DNA of 64,000 nt from the NCBI GenBank assembly GCA_937928045.1, contig CALFWO010000027.1, positions 1 to 64,000 on the forward strand, read 5' to 3'. The notes beneath the pieces were generated by a model that saw nothing but the letters and a program-made list of their open reading frames with translations, searched no databases and had not been told where the DNA came from. Numbering within the stretch: position 1 is the first letter of the stretch; every line of letters starts with the position of its first letter. Source of the stretch: an uncultured Saprospiraceae bacterium (lineage in GTDB: Bacteria > Bacteroidota > Bacteroidia > Chitinophagales > Saprospiraceae). Both the position numbers and the translations under genes were made by a program. Positions 17,149 through 24,954 of the stretch are shown piece by piece.

Positions 17149-17826
17149 ATGTGTGGTAGATACTCTTTAGCAACCACGAAAGCTAAGATGGAAGAAGAAT
17201 TTGGAATCGACATTGGTAATGACCAATTGTCAATAAGTTTCAATATAGCTCCAACTCATAAAGCTTATGTAATAACTAATGAAGCTCAAGATAGATTATC
17301 GACTTTAAATTGGGGACTTATTCCAGCTTGGTCTAAAGATGATAAATTAACAGGCAAACTAATCAATGCCAGAGTTGAAGGTATATCAACAAAACCAAGC
17401 TTTCGAATGGCGATTAGAAAAAGAAGGTGTTTGGTAATAGCGGATAGTTTTTATGAATGGAGGAGAGAAGGCACAAAAAAAATACCTTATCGAATATTTC
17501 CGAAAGATGGAGAACTGATGGCTTTAGCCGGTATATGGGAAACTTGGGGATCCGATAACTCTCTAAAGACCTTCTCAATCTTAACTACAGAGGCTAATGA
17601 TGATTTGAAAGATTTACATAACAGGATGCCAGTGTTTTTCTCAAGACCAAGTCAGCAAAAAAAATGGCTCTCTGATCTAACATTAGATGAAACAATAGAG
17701 ATGTTACAACAGCCAGCTTCATCTTACTTAACCAAGTATAGAGTAACAGAGCAAATGAATTTACCAATAAACAACTTCAAGCAAATACACGAAGAAGTAC
17801 CAGAACCTCCAACTTTGTTCGGATAG
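17149..17826 (+). CDS. SOS response-associated peptidase (SRAP/HMCES/YedK family)
   Basis: SRAP proteins crosslink covalently to abasic sites in single-stranded DNA through Cys2 and shield them. The 225 residues begin MCGRYS, so that Met removal exposes the catalytic Cys2. The other family residues are visible: LINARVEGISTKPSFR (Asn and Arg for DNA binding, about 64-79), the FYEWR motif with the catalytic Glu (about 100-104) and HNRMPV with the active-site His (about 158-163). The start at 17149 is fixed by the need for Cys2; an out-of-frame ATG precedes it by five bases. It is the first gene of the operon that leaves the putative oriC, a suggestive place for a single-strand DNA protector. 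Confidence 0.94.
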   Translation: MCGRYSLATTKAKMEEEFGIDIGNDQLSISFNIAPTHKAYVITNEAQDRLSTLNWGLIPAWSKDDKLTGKLINARVEGISTKPSFRMAIRKRRCLVIADSFYEWRREGTKKIPYRIFPKDGELMALAGIWETWGSDNSLKTFSILTTEANDDLKDLHNRMPVFFSRPSQQKKWLSDLTLDETIEMLQQPASSYLTKYRVTEQMNLPINNFKQIHEEVPEPPTLFG

Positions 17827-17850
17827 AAAAAGATTAATAAAATATTCTAA

Positions 17851-18303
17851 ATGCTAGTAGTTGTCCAAAGAGTAAGCGAAGCCTCAGTAACTGTCGAGAA
17901 TAAAATTACTGCCGAAATTAAAAAAGGCCTACTAATATTATTAGGTATCCTTCCTGATGATAATAAAGACGATATTGATTGGTTGGTAAGAAAGATTGTT
18001 AATCTTCGAATTTTTGCTGATGATCAAGGAGTGATGAATAAAAGTGTCTTGGATATTGATGGCGATATCATAGTTGTAAGCCAGTTTACTTTACATGCCT
18101 CAACAAAAAAGGGGAATCGCCCCAGTTATATTAAGGCAGCTAAACCAGACATTGCAATTCCATTGTATGAACAATTCAAGATGAGTATTTCAGAAGGACT
18201 TGAAAAGAAGGTACAGTCGGGAATTTTCGGCGCAGATATGAAAGTAGCTTTACTAAATGATGGACCAGTTACTATAATAATCGATTCAAAAAACAAAAAA
18301 TAA
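17851..18303 (+). CDS. dtd: D-aminoacyl-tRNA deacylase
   Basis: Hydrolyses D-amino acids and glycine mischarged on tRNA, a cytosolic proofreading enzyme. At 150 residues the length is standard. It begins with the expected VVQRVSEASVTVE strand. The substrate-site motifs SQFTLHA (about 78-84) and the Gly-cisPro motif NDGPVTI (about 137-143) are both present. It lies 24 bases after the SRAP gene and its stop is immediately followed by the ATG of the next gene, so it is in the same operon. Confidence 0.96.
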   Translation: MLVVVQRVSEASVTVENKITAEIKKGLLILLGILPDDNKDDIDWLVRKIVNLRIFADDQGVMNKSVLDIDGDIIVVSQFTLHASTKKGNRPSYIKAAKPDIAIPLYEQFKMSISEGLEKKVQSGIFGADMKVALLNDGPVTIIIDSKNKK

Positions 18304-18642
18304 ATGACCATTAAGCAAACCCAAGATGAAGTGGATCACTGGATAAAAACTATTGGTCAGCGATATTTTAATGAATTGACAAACATGGCCATTCTTACAG
18401 AAGAAGTCGGCGAACTATCCAAGATAATGGCTCGTCTATATGGTGAACAGTCATTTAAAACGAAGGAAAAAGAAAATTCTGCTATGAAAGATTTAGCAGA
18501 TGAAATGGCAGATGTCTTTTTTGTTCTGGTATGTCTGGCAAATCAAACAGGAGTAGATCTTACAACAGCATTAAAAAAGAATTTTGAGAAGAAAACAATT
18601 AGAGATAAAGATCGACATGCCAATAACCCTAAGTTGAAATGA
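18304..18642 (+). CDS. MazG-like nucleotide pyrophosphohydrolase
   Basis: A 112-residue all-helical protein with the MazG-type metal site. EEVGELSK lies near residues 35-42 and the second acidic helix DLADEMADVFFVLVCLANQTGVD near 61-83. Members split NTPs or dNTPs to the monophosphate and pyrophosphate and clean damaged nucleotides from the pool. The short single-domain form resembles the YpjD/HisE-like group more than full MazG. The start ATG follows directly on the dtd stop codon, and its end overlaps the amidase start by four bases (ATGA), so translation is probably coupled. The exact substrate is unknown. Confidence 0.88.
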   Translation: MTIKQTQDEVDHWIKTIGQRYFNELTNMAILTEEVGELSKIMARLYGEQSFKTKEKENSAMKDLADEMADVFFVLVCLANQTGVDLTTALKKNFEKKTIRDKDRHANNPKLK

Positions 18643-19922
18643 AACCATTTCTAACTTTCATTTTTTTCTTACTTACGAATGTATTTTTATTTGGTCAAAT
18701 AAGAACAACCCAAGAAGTAAAGCCACTACAATTCGAGTTGTTAGCAACCTCAAATTTAGTTACCAAATGGATAGAACCATTGAGTATTGAGAAAGAAGTT
18801 TTTTCATTTGCGGTTAAATCTAAAACAACCATTCATTTGCAATTTAGAACAAAGAAAAGTGGTAAGAAAATATCCCAGTGGAAAAATCTAGAACTGAATT
18901 CGCATCGACAAACCTATGATCAATACTGGGTAAGTGAATTGTATTTTTTATCAGTCGAAACAGAAGGAATACAATTCAGACATTTAATTAATAAAAGACC
19001 TCAAAGTCCTATTGAAATTAATTTTATATCAATTCCAATAGGATATGCTTCCGAAAAATCCATTCAATCGGATTCTTCAACTTGCGCATGTGAACAACCA
19101 GCATATTTTAATAGAGAAGATTGGTGTCCGACAAATGATTGTCCAGAAATTTCAAACCCAGCTATAACTTCGGTGACACATCTAATTGTACATCATGCGG
19201 CCTCCGCGAATACGAGTTCTAATTGGGCCGGTGTTGTGAAATCCATTTGGGAATTTCATGTCAATGTAAATGGCTGGGATGATATTGGATACAATTGGTT
19301 AGTTGATCCAGAAGGTAAAATCTACCAAGGCCGGGGAGACAATGTCAGAGGTGCTCATTTTTGTGGAACGAATTCAGGAACGATGGGCGTATGCATGTTA
19401 GGAAATTTTCAAACGCAAGCGCCACAAGATTCGGCACTAGAAATGCTCACTAAATTATTAGCTTGGAAATCCTGTGATGTAGATATTACCCCAACGGATT
19501 CTTCATTCCATAGTTCATCTGGATTAATACTAAATACAATTTCCGGTCATAAACAAGGATGCAGTACTGCATGTCCTGGAGATCTTTTTTTTCCGCTCTT
19601 TCCTGAATTAAGATTGGCAGTAGAAAGTTATATTGCTGATAGTTGTAAAACCATTTTTTCAAATATTAATAATAGAAATGAAAATTTGGAAATAAGCTTA
19701 TTTCCAAATCCGGCTATTGATAATATTACAATCACTAGTTCGCAGAAATTCACATTCTTCATTATTGATTCAAAAGGGATAATAATTCATCCTAAAACTA
19801 AAAAAGCACTTAATAAAATCAATTTGGATATTGATCAATTTTCAGAAGGTGTATATTTCTTATATATAAAGTCAGGAGAACAATTTTCTGTGGAAAAGTT
19901 TACCGTTCTTCGTGCTAATTAA
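18639..19922 (+). CDS. secreted N-acetylmuramoyl-L-alanine amidase (PGRP fold) with T9SS sorting domain
   Basis: 427 residues with a signal peptide (1-20, ending FLFGQ). An N-terminal beta-rich region of unknown function (about 25-150) is followed by an amidase_2/PGRP domain (about 175-335). Zinc-site features are HLIVHHAA, the catalytic-side YNWLVDPEGKIYQGR and the late GHKQGCSTACPGD. The last 75 residues form a Por-type C-terminal sorting domain (LFPNPAIDNITI ... GVYFLYIKSGE), so the protein should be exported through the type IX system, and attached to the surface or released. It cleaves the amide between MurNAc and the stem peptide. Location suggests action on foreign or shed peptidoglycan rather than the cell's own wall, which is an inference. 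Confidence 0.92.
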   Translation: MKPFLTFIFFLLTNVFLFGQIRTTQEVKPLQFELLATSNLVTKWIEPLSIEKEVFSFAVKSKTTIHLQFRTKKSGKKISQWKNLELNSHRQTYDQYWVSELYFLSVETEGIQFRHLINKRPQSPIEINFISIPIGYASEKSIQSDSSTCACEQPAYFNREDWCPTNDCPEISNPAITSVTHLIVHHAASANTSSNWAGVVKSIWEFHVNVNGWDDIGYNWLVDPEGKIYQGRGDNVRGAHFCGTNSGTMGVCMLGNFQTQAPQDSALEMLTKLLAWKSCDVDITPTDSSFHSSSGLILNTISGHKQGCSTACPGDLFFPLFPELRLAVESYIADSCKTIFSNINNRNENLEISLFPNPAIDNITITSSQKFTFFIIDSKGIIIHPKTKKALNKINLDIDQFSEGVYFLYIKSGEQFSVEKFTVLRAN

Positions 19923-19932
19923 AAATTTCATT

Positions 19933-21111
19933 TTGCATATAGTCACACTAAAGAAAGGAAGAGAAGCATCATTGGTGAGAAAACACCCTTGGGTTTTTTC
20001 TGGGGCCATTAAGAAAATAAATGGTAGACCAAAGGATGGAGAGATTGTCCAAGTAATTAATTACAAAGAGGAAATTCTAGGAATTGGACATTATCAAAAT
20101 GGAAGTATCATGGTTCGCGTTTGCCACTTTGGTGAAGGTTCATTAGATCAGGAATTTTGGAATAATAAGATTGTAAATGCTTTGCACTACAGAAAGCAAT
20201 GGGTGTTCCCAAATTTTGGCGAAACCAATTGTTTTAGATTAATCCATGGAGAAGGAGATGGCTTACCAGGTTTGGTGATTGACATTTATGGAAGTACTGC
20301 GGTAGTCCAGTGTCATTCGATTGGAATGCATATACAACGTCGAAGCATATCAAAAGCTTTGCAAAATTCTTTTGGCGAACAACTTCAACACATTTTTTGC
20401 AAAAGCCAAGGAAGTCTTCCAAAAAATTATGCTGAGAAAAACGAAGATGAATTTCTTTTAGGCAATGCATCAAATGAAACAGTCAAAGAACATGGCCATA
20501 ATTTTTATGTGGATTGGGAACTGGGCCAAAAGACCGGATTTTTTCTAGACCAAAGAGAAAACAGAAACCTCTTAGCCAAATTTGCACAAGGTAAATCTGT
20601 GTTGAATACTTTCTGCTATTCTGGTGGATTTTCTGTTTACGCATTGCAGGCTGGAGCCACAGAAGTATTGTCTGTAGACATCTCTCCAAAAGCAATTGAC
20701 TGGACTGATAGAAATGTCGCTCTCAATCCTGGATATATAGGTCAGCATAAGTCAAGTGCTGAAGACGTAATGGAATTCTTTAAGACGCACGATAAATTTT
20801 ATGACATCATTATAGTAGATCCACCAGCTTTTGCGAAGAGTGTAAAGAAAAGACACCAAGCTGTTCAGGGGTACAAGCGTTTGAATTCAATGGCTTTGAA
20901 AAAAGTAAAACCCGGTGGATTACTTTTCACTTATTCCTGTTCTCAAGTAGTTGATGATAAATTATTTTATCATACAATTGTTGCTGCTGCTCATGATGCA
21001 GGAAAAAACGTGAGGGTAATGCAGCGAATGAGTCAACCTGCCGATCACCCTGTGAATTTATACCATCCAGAAGGAAGCTATTTAAAAGGATTGGTAATCG
21101 AAGTCAGTTAG
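19933..21111 (+). CDS. RlmI-like class I SAM-dependent 23S rRNA methyltransferase
   Basis: A cytosolic methyltransferase of the RlmI/YccW group, which makes m5C in 23S rRNA in E. coli. It has an N-terminal PUA domain (about 1-80, with LVRKHPWVFSGAI), a middle EEHI-like domain and a C-terminal Rossmann domain. The methyltransferase motifs are VLNTFCYSGGFSVYAL, VLSVDIS, DIIIVDPPAFAKS and the GGLLFTYSCS motif. The start is uncertain because there is no ATG: a TTG at 19933 gives HIVTLKKGREASLV, which fits the family N-terminus, while a GTG at 19912 would add seven residues and overlap the amidase gene by 11 bases. It is the last gene of the origin-proximal operon and converges on PrsW with a one-base gap. 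Confidence 0.92.
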   Translation: MHIVTLKKGREASLVRKHPWVFSGAIKKINGRPKDGEIVQVINYKEEILGIGHYQNGSIMVRVCHFGEGSLDQEFWNNKIVNALHYRKQWVFPNFGETNCFRLIHGEGDGLPGLVIDIYGSTAVVQCHSIGMHIQRRSISKALQNSFGEQLQHIFCKSQGSLPKNYAEKNEDEFLLGNASNETVKEHGHNFYVDWELGQKTGFFLDQRENRNLLAKFAQGKSVLNTFCYSGGFSVYALQAGATEVLSVDISPKAIDWTDRNVALNPGYIGQHKSSAEDVMEFFKTHDKFYDIIIVDPPAFAKSVKKRHQAVQGYKRLNSMALKKVKPGGLLFTYSCSQVVDDKLFYHTIVAAAHDAGKNVRVMQRMSQPADHPVNLYHPEGSYLKGLVIEVS

Positions 21112-21112
21112 T

Positions 21113-21793
21113 TTATTCTTCTATGACTGGAGTTTTATTCCTTTCAGCATATTGTATTAACCAAAAAGCATAGAAGAAACCAAGCCCTAAAGTTGGAATG
21201 GCCATTCCTGTTAACCAATCGTAATAGGCTTGTAGAACTAACCAATCGTAAATTCCATGAAGCAAGCTGGCAAATAGAAGTCCTCTTAATGCCAATCCCC
21301 AATTTGTAGCTTTTTGACTAAAAGCCATACCAACGAAGTATCCAGTAATTATTGCAAAAACACCATGGGCAGGAACTGCCGTGAAAGTTCGCACCGCCAT
21401 GGTTGAAATTGGAAAACGAAAAGCGTATAATATATTTTCCAAAAGCGCAAATCCCATTCCTATAGCAACTGCATATAAAACTCCAGTCTTTAAATCAACA
21501 ATCTTATTAGTAAAATATGCGAAACTCAGCAAGAAAATAAACTTGAATAACTCTTCACCAAAACCTACTAGTAAAAATGCTGTTGTAAAAAGGGACCAAC
21601 CCACATTTAGCGTTTCTTGTTCGAAAAGAAACTCCAACCTTTCGACTTGAAAAGCAGGTAAAGTAGAAATAGCACCAAGAATTATACAAAGAATAAAGAA
21701 TTGTATTTCTGCTGGTCCGAATTTTCTATTTGTTAAATATAAAATTATTGCTGCCGGTAAAATTGCTAGTATGTATCCAGCTGCGGCCATCAT
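21113..21793 (-). CDS. PrsW-family intramembrane metalloprotease
   Basis: A 226-residue membrane protein with about seven hydrophobic segments and the PrsW/CAAX-protease-like conserved polar residues inside them. These are GEELFKF (Glu80, Glu81), a buried Glu119-Asn pair in FALLENILYAFR, His143 in PAHGVFAIITGYFVG and His179 in LLHGIYDW. PrsW in Bacillus subtilis cleaves an anti-sigma factor; the substrate here is unknown. The start codon overlaps the stop of the upstream hydrolase gene (ATGA), so it is the last gene of a coupled three-gene unit with a QTMAN-type glycosyltransferase and an alpha/beta hydrolase. It converges on the methyltransferase gene with no room for a terminator. Confidence 0.88.
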   Translation of the reverse strand: MMAAAGYILAILPAAIILYLTNRKFGPAEIQFFILCIILGAISTLPAFQVERLEFLFEQETLNVGWSLFTTAFLLVGFGEELFKFIFLLSFAYFTNKIVDLKTGVLYAVAIGMGFALLENILYAFRFPISTMAVRTFTAVPAHGVFAIITGYFVGMAFSQKATNWGLALRGLLFASLLHGIYDWLVLQAYYDWLTGMAIPTLGLGFFYAFWLIQYAERNKTPVIEE

Positions 21794-22581
21794 GATGCGG
21801 TATGGAATTCTGCTACAAAATTTTGAATGGCTCTGTTAATAAGTTTAGGATTTTCAAAAGGACCCATATGACCAATTTTTGTCAAGAATTCCAACTTTGT
21901 AACCTTAGCCATACTCGCTTGTTTTAAAAATCTTTCTGTTGGAATAAGGTGATCATTTTCTCCGATTATGGATAAAAAAGGAATAGACATGTTTTTCAAT
22001 ATATCAGAATGATCCTTCCTGTCGCGCATTGCGCTCAAAGCATTAGTAATTCCTAGTGCAGGATATTTATTCGCATTAAAAACCAAACGTTCCAATAAGA
22101 ATCGATTACTAGTTACAAATGATTTTGGAAAAAGACTAGGAATAATCTGCTTGATATAAAGACTTGCTCCAAATTTATTTATGAAGTCAATAGCCTTGTT
22201 TCTGTTAGATACCTGATCTTCGCTATCAGCAAAGGGATGAGAATGTATCAAGCCAAATCCGAGTAAATTACCCTCATGTTTTTTCAAAATAGAAAGACCA
22301 ACATAACCACCCATTGAATGACCAAAAAGAAAATATTTTTTAATGCCTAATGAAATGACTAAAGCATGCACAGCTTCAGCGATTTCTTCAATACTAATTG
22401 CCTTTGATATTGGCGTCTTACCAAATCCCGGCATATCCACCAGTATTATTCGTAAGCCATCATGTCCTTGTTTTATTACATCATCCCACATCGTGGAGTC
22501 TTCGCAAAAGCCGTGAATCAAAACGACGGGGATTCCGCTTCCAAAAGATCTATAAGCTAAAGATGTTATCAATTCGTTCAA
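21790..22581 (-). CDS. alpha/beta hydrolase
   Basis: A 263-residue alpha/beta hydrolase with a complete triad: Ser89 in GHSMGG, Asp209 in GENDHLIP and His237 in IGHMGPFENP. The oxyanion motif is VLIHGFCED (about 20-28). The start is a TTG at 22581 that overlaps the TGA stop of the glycosyltransferase gene (TTGA). No ATG is available early in the frame, so coupled translation is likely. Its stop overlaps the PrsW start. The substrate is unknown. Its family is the broad RsbQ/esterase-like group. Confidence 0.87.
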   Translation of the reverse strand: MNELITSLAYRSFGSGIPVVLIHGFCEDSTMWDDVIKQGHDGLRIILVDMPGFGKTPISKAISIEEIAEAVHALVISLGIKKYFLFGHSMGGYVGLSILKKHEGNLLGFGLIHSHPFADSEDQVSNRNKAIDFINKFGASLYIKQIIPSLFPKSFVTSNRFLLERLVFNANKYPALGITNALSAMRDRKDHSDILKNMSIPFLSIIGENDHLIPTERFLKQASMAKVTKLEFLTKIGHMGPFENPKLINRAIQNFVAEFHTAS

Positions 22582-23684
22582 AAAGATATATTTTCAAAGG
22601 TTCTATCGTACAATTCAATCAGAGTTTTCCAATCGTATTTTCGCACAAAATTAATCAAAGATTCGTTGGCACCTAATTTAAAATCTGGAGCTAAAATGGC
22701 TCTTAATATTTGGCCCAACTCTTCTTTGGAATTGTAAAGGTGAGCAGTGTGAAATTCCTTTGGAATATGTTCAGGATAGGCCAAACGATTCGGAAGTACC
22801 GGATAGGCTCCAGTATATATTGCTTCAACAACAGAACCACCGAAAAAATCTTGATTCGATGTTACGGGAAGAATAGTACTTTCTTTAAGGACCTTCGCAT
22901 AATTCGAGAAAGACTTTTGAAAACCAAAGTGTAAAAGGTGTTTTCCTAGTTTACTTTTTATTGCATCAAATATTTCTGGACTATTTTTATAAGATTGTCC
23001 GACCACAGAAAGTCCATAGTCAAACCCTTCTTTACTTAGTTGTATTAAGAGCTTAAAAAACATTTCGGGATTTTTATCATATTCCCAACGATGGTTCCAA
23101 AGGATGTTTTTCTGCAAAAGGGTATTAGAGACTAAGTGTCGATCAAGTTTACTCAGGTTTAACCCTAAAGGAAGGACCTTACTTTTATTAGAAAGACTTA
23201 GCACCAATTCCAATCCTTGTTCGTCGGGAAACTGAGACAAAAACTTTGGTAGCGAAGAAATAAAAGATTTTTGATGGTAATTAGAATTGAAAAAAATATG
23301 ATCTGCCGATAAAGCGGAAGTATAATTTATGAAAGCATAATGGTTGTCTCTTTTTTTATCTACATCTTGATCGCTAGGACTCCAAGGATAGGTTAATTGG
23401 TTTTCATGGAAATAAATTGCTGTAGGAATTCCGCTAGATTTAAACTTACTCAAGGAAAGGAACACAGAAAAATCTATCATATCTGTTCCTAAGATAAGGT
23501 CAGGCGTAAAGTTTAATTTCAAAAATTGCTGAGCTAAAGAAACAGCGCCACCATGCATTCTCCATTTCCAGTGTCTTCCTGGTAAACTAAGTATTCGAAT
23601 CTCATGGCTACTAAATTCGACCAACGAATCTGCCCATGTTTTATGACTGCCAGAGTAAAAAGGTTCCAACAGACAGATTTTCAT
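22578..23684 (-). CDS. tRNA-queuosine alpha-mannosyltransferase-like glycosyltransferase (DUF3524/QTMAN)
   Basis: A 368-residue GT-B glycosyltransferase. The N-terminal half shows the DUF3524 signature: EPFYSGSHKTWADSL (7-21), LPGRHWKWRMHGGA (34-47), LGTDMIDFSVFL (65-76) and YFHENQLTYPW (91-101). The C-terminal half has the group 1 donor-binding segment FFGGSVVEAIYTGAYPVLPN. The animal member of this family (QTMAN, formerly GTDC1) adds mannose to queuosine in tRNA-Asp. The bacterial reaction is inferred by homology and could use another acceptor. It heads a translationally coupled operon with an alpha/beta hydrolase and a PrsW-like protease. Its start is 39 bases from the divergent ABC permease gene. 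Confidence 0.88.
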   Translation of the reverse strand: MKICLLEPFYSGSHKTWADSLVEFSSHEIRILSLPGRHWKWRMHGGAVSLAQQFLKLNFTPDLILGTDMIDFSVFLSLSKFKSSGIPTAIYFHENQLTYPWSPSDQDVDKKRDNHYAFINYTSALSADHIFFNSNYHQKSFISSLPKFLSQFPDEQGLELVLSLSNKSKVLPLGLNLSKLDRHLVSNTLLQKNILWNHRWEYDKNPEMFFKLLIQLSKEGFDYGLSVVGQSYKNSPEIFDAIKSKLGKHLLHFGFQKSFSNYAKVLKESTILPVTSNQDFFGGSVVEAIYTGAYPVLPNRLAYPEHIPKEFHTAHLYNSKEELGQILRAILAPDFKLGANESLINFVRKYDWKTLIELYDRTFENISF

Positions 23685-23709
23685 AATTATAATTATTCAA
23701 TGAAGCGCT

Positions 23710-23717
23710 TATCTTCG
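23710..23717 (+). promoter_or_regulatory. possible -7 promoter box for the ABC permease gene
   Basis: TATCTTCG, one base from TAnnTTTG, lies only six bases before the ATG at 23723, so a transcript from it would have almost no leader. Motif-only evidence in a 38-base divergent gap. Confidence 0.3.
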
Positions 23718-23722
23718 CCATC

Positions 23723-24898
23723 ATGGCAAGTCCTACGCAATTAGTTTGGGATAAAATTAAAAAGAATAAACCAGCACTCCTTGGCTTATTCTTTATTAGC
23801 TTTTGTGTACTAATTGCTTTGCTAGGATACGGAATAACGCCGGATGACTCACCAGCAGCAAACGAACAGATGGTAGATATTCAATTGAAATCGCCAGGTT
23901 ATACTTGTCAAATTTTGCCAGTTGTTAAAAACAGGCTCGTTGAAGAAACCGACATATTTAAAAAACTGTTATTCGGACAGCAAGGAAAACACACCAATAT
24001 TCCTATTGTTTCCCATAGATTTACTACTGATTCTATTTATTTCAAAAGGCCGGAGGCATTATCAGAAGAGGCATTGCATCTAGCAGATGTGTTTTTTCCG
24101 TTGGATTATTCTAGTCAGCCAATTTTGAGGTCAGAAGGAATAATCCTTGTAAACCAACTTGGCGATTCTAAACCTACTCGCGTTGCTTTGGAGGAGCTGG
24201 TCCAAAAGATCAAACAGAAAATTTCGAAGAGAAAGTTTTTGTTGGGTACGGACGTTTTTGGTCGAGATGTGCTAAGTCGTTTGATGATTGGATTAAGGAT
24301 TTCTCTTTTTGTTGGTTTAATAGCAGTGGTGATATCATTAACAATTGGTATTTTCATCGGGGCTGTCGCAGGATATTTTGGAGGAAAGATTGATGACTTA
24401 CTGATGCTCTTGATAAACACAGTTTGGAGTATTCCAACCCTACTTTTGGTTTTTGCGATAGTACTCACTTTAGGTAAAGGAATTTCAAACATCTTTTTAG
24501 CTGTTGGATTGACGATGTGGGTAGAGGTGGCAAGAATTGTTCGAGGACAAGTAATGACTTATAGAAAACGAGCTTTTGTAGAAGCTGCAAAGACGATGGG
24601 CTTCAAAAGCGGACGAATCATATTTAATCACATATTGCCAAATATTGTTGGTCCTTTATTGGTGATAGCCGCGGCGAACTTTGCAACCGCTATTTTGATA
24701 GAGGCAGGGTTAAGTTATCTTGGTTTTGGAGTAGATCCTCCACAGCCATCTTGGGGAACTATGCTGAATGAAAATTATGGCTATGCCCTTTCAGGAAAAC
24801 CATGGATTGCAATTGTACCAGCCTTGGCGATACTTCTACTTGTGCTTTCTTTTAATCTTGTTGGAAATGGCTTAAGAGATGCTTTTGCCGAAAAATAA
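23723..24898 (+). CDS. ABC transporter permease, DppC/OppC type
   Basis: An inner-membrane subunit of a peptide/nickel-type ABC importer. In its 391 residues, one N-terminal span (about 18-38) is followed by an unusually long periplasmic loop of some 130 residues. Then comes the conserved LLGTDVFGRDVLSRLMIGLRISLFVG segment and five more spans. The EAA loop that contacts the ATPase is EAAKTMGFKSGRIIFNHILPN (about 289-309). No partner permease, ATPase or binding protein is encoded nearby, so it must pair with subunits made elsewhere. Orphan permeases with this long loop are known to me from other Bacteroidota genomes. A strong terminator follows. Confidence 0.9.
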   Translation: MASPTQLVWDKIKKNKPALLGLFFISFCVLIALLGYGITPDDSPAANEQMVDIQLKSPGYTCQILPVVKNRLVEETDIFKKLLFGQQGKHTNIPIVSHRFTTDSIYFKRPEALSEEALHLADVFFPLDYSSQPILRSEGIILVNQLGDSKPTRVALEELVQKIKQKISKRKFLLGTDVFGRDVLSRLMIGLRISLFVGLIAVVISLTIGIFIGAVAGYFGGKIDDLLMLLINTVWSIPTLLLVFAIVLTLGKGISNIFLAVGLTMWVEVARIVRGQVMTYRKRAFVEAAKTMGFKSGRIIFNHILPNIVGPLLVIAAANFATAILIEAGLSYLGFGVDPPQPSWGTMLNENYGYALSGKPWIAIVPALAILLLVLSFNLVGNGLRDAFAEK

Positions 24899-24933
24899 AA
24901 AAGCCGCTGAGTAATTTTCCCAACGGCTTTTTT
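24898..24933. terminator. bidirectional terminator
   Basis: AAAAAAGCCG and CGGCTTTTTT form a hairpin with a 17-base loop. It lies between the convergent permease (+) and M1 peptidase (-) genes. Confidence 0.8.
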
Positions 24934-24954
24934 ATTTAGCAGAATTCCTAAATA

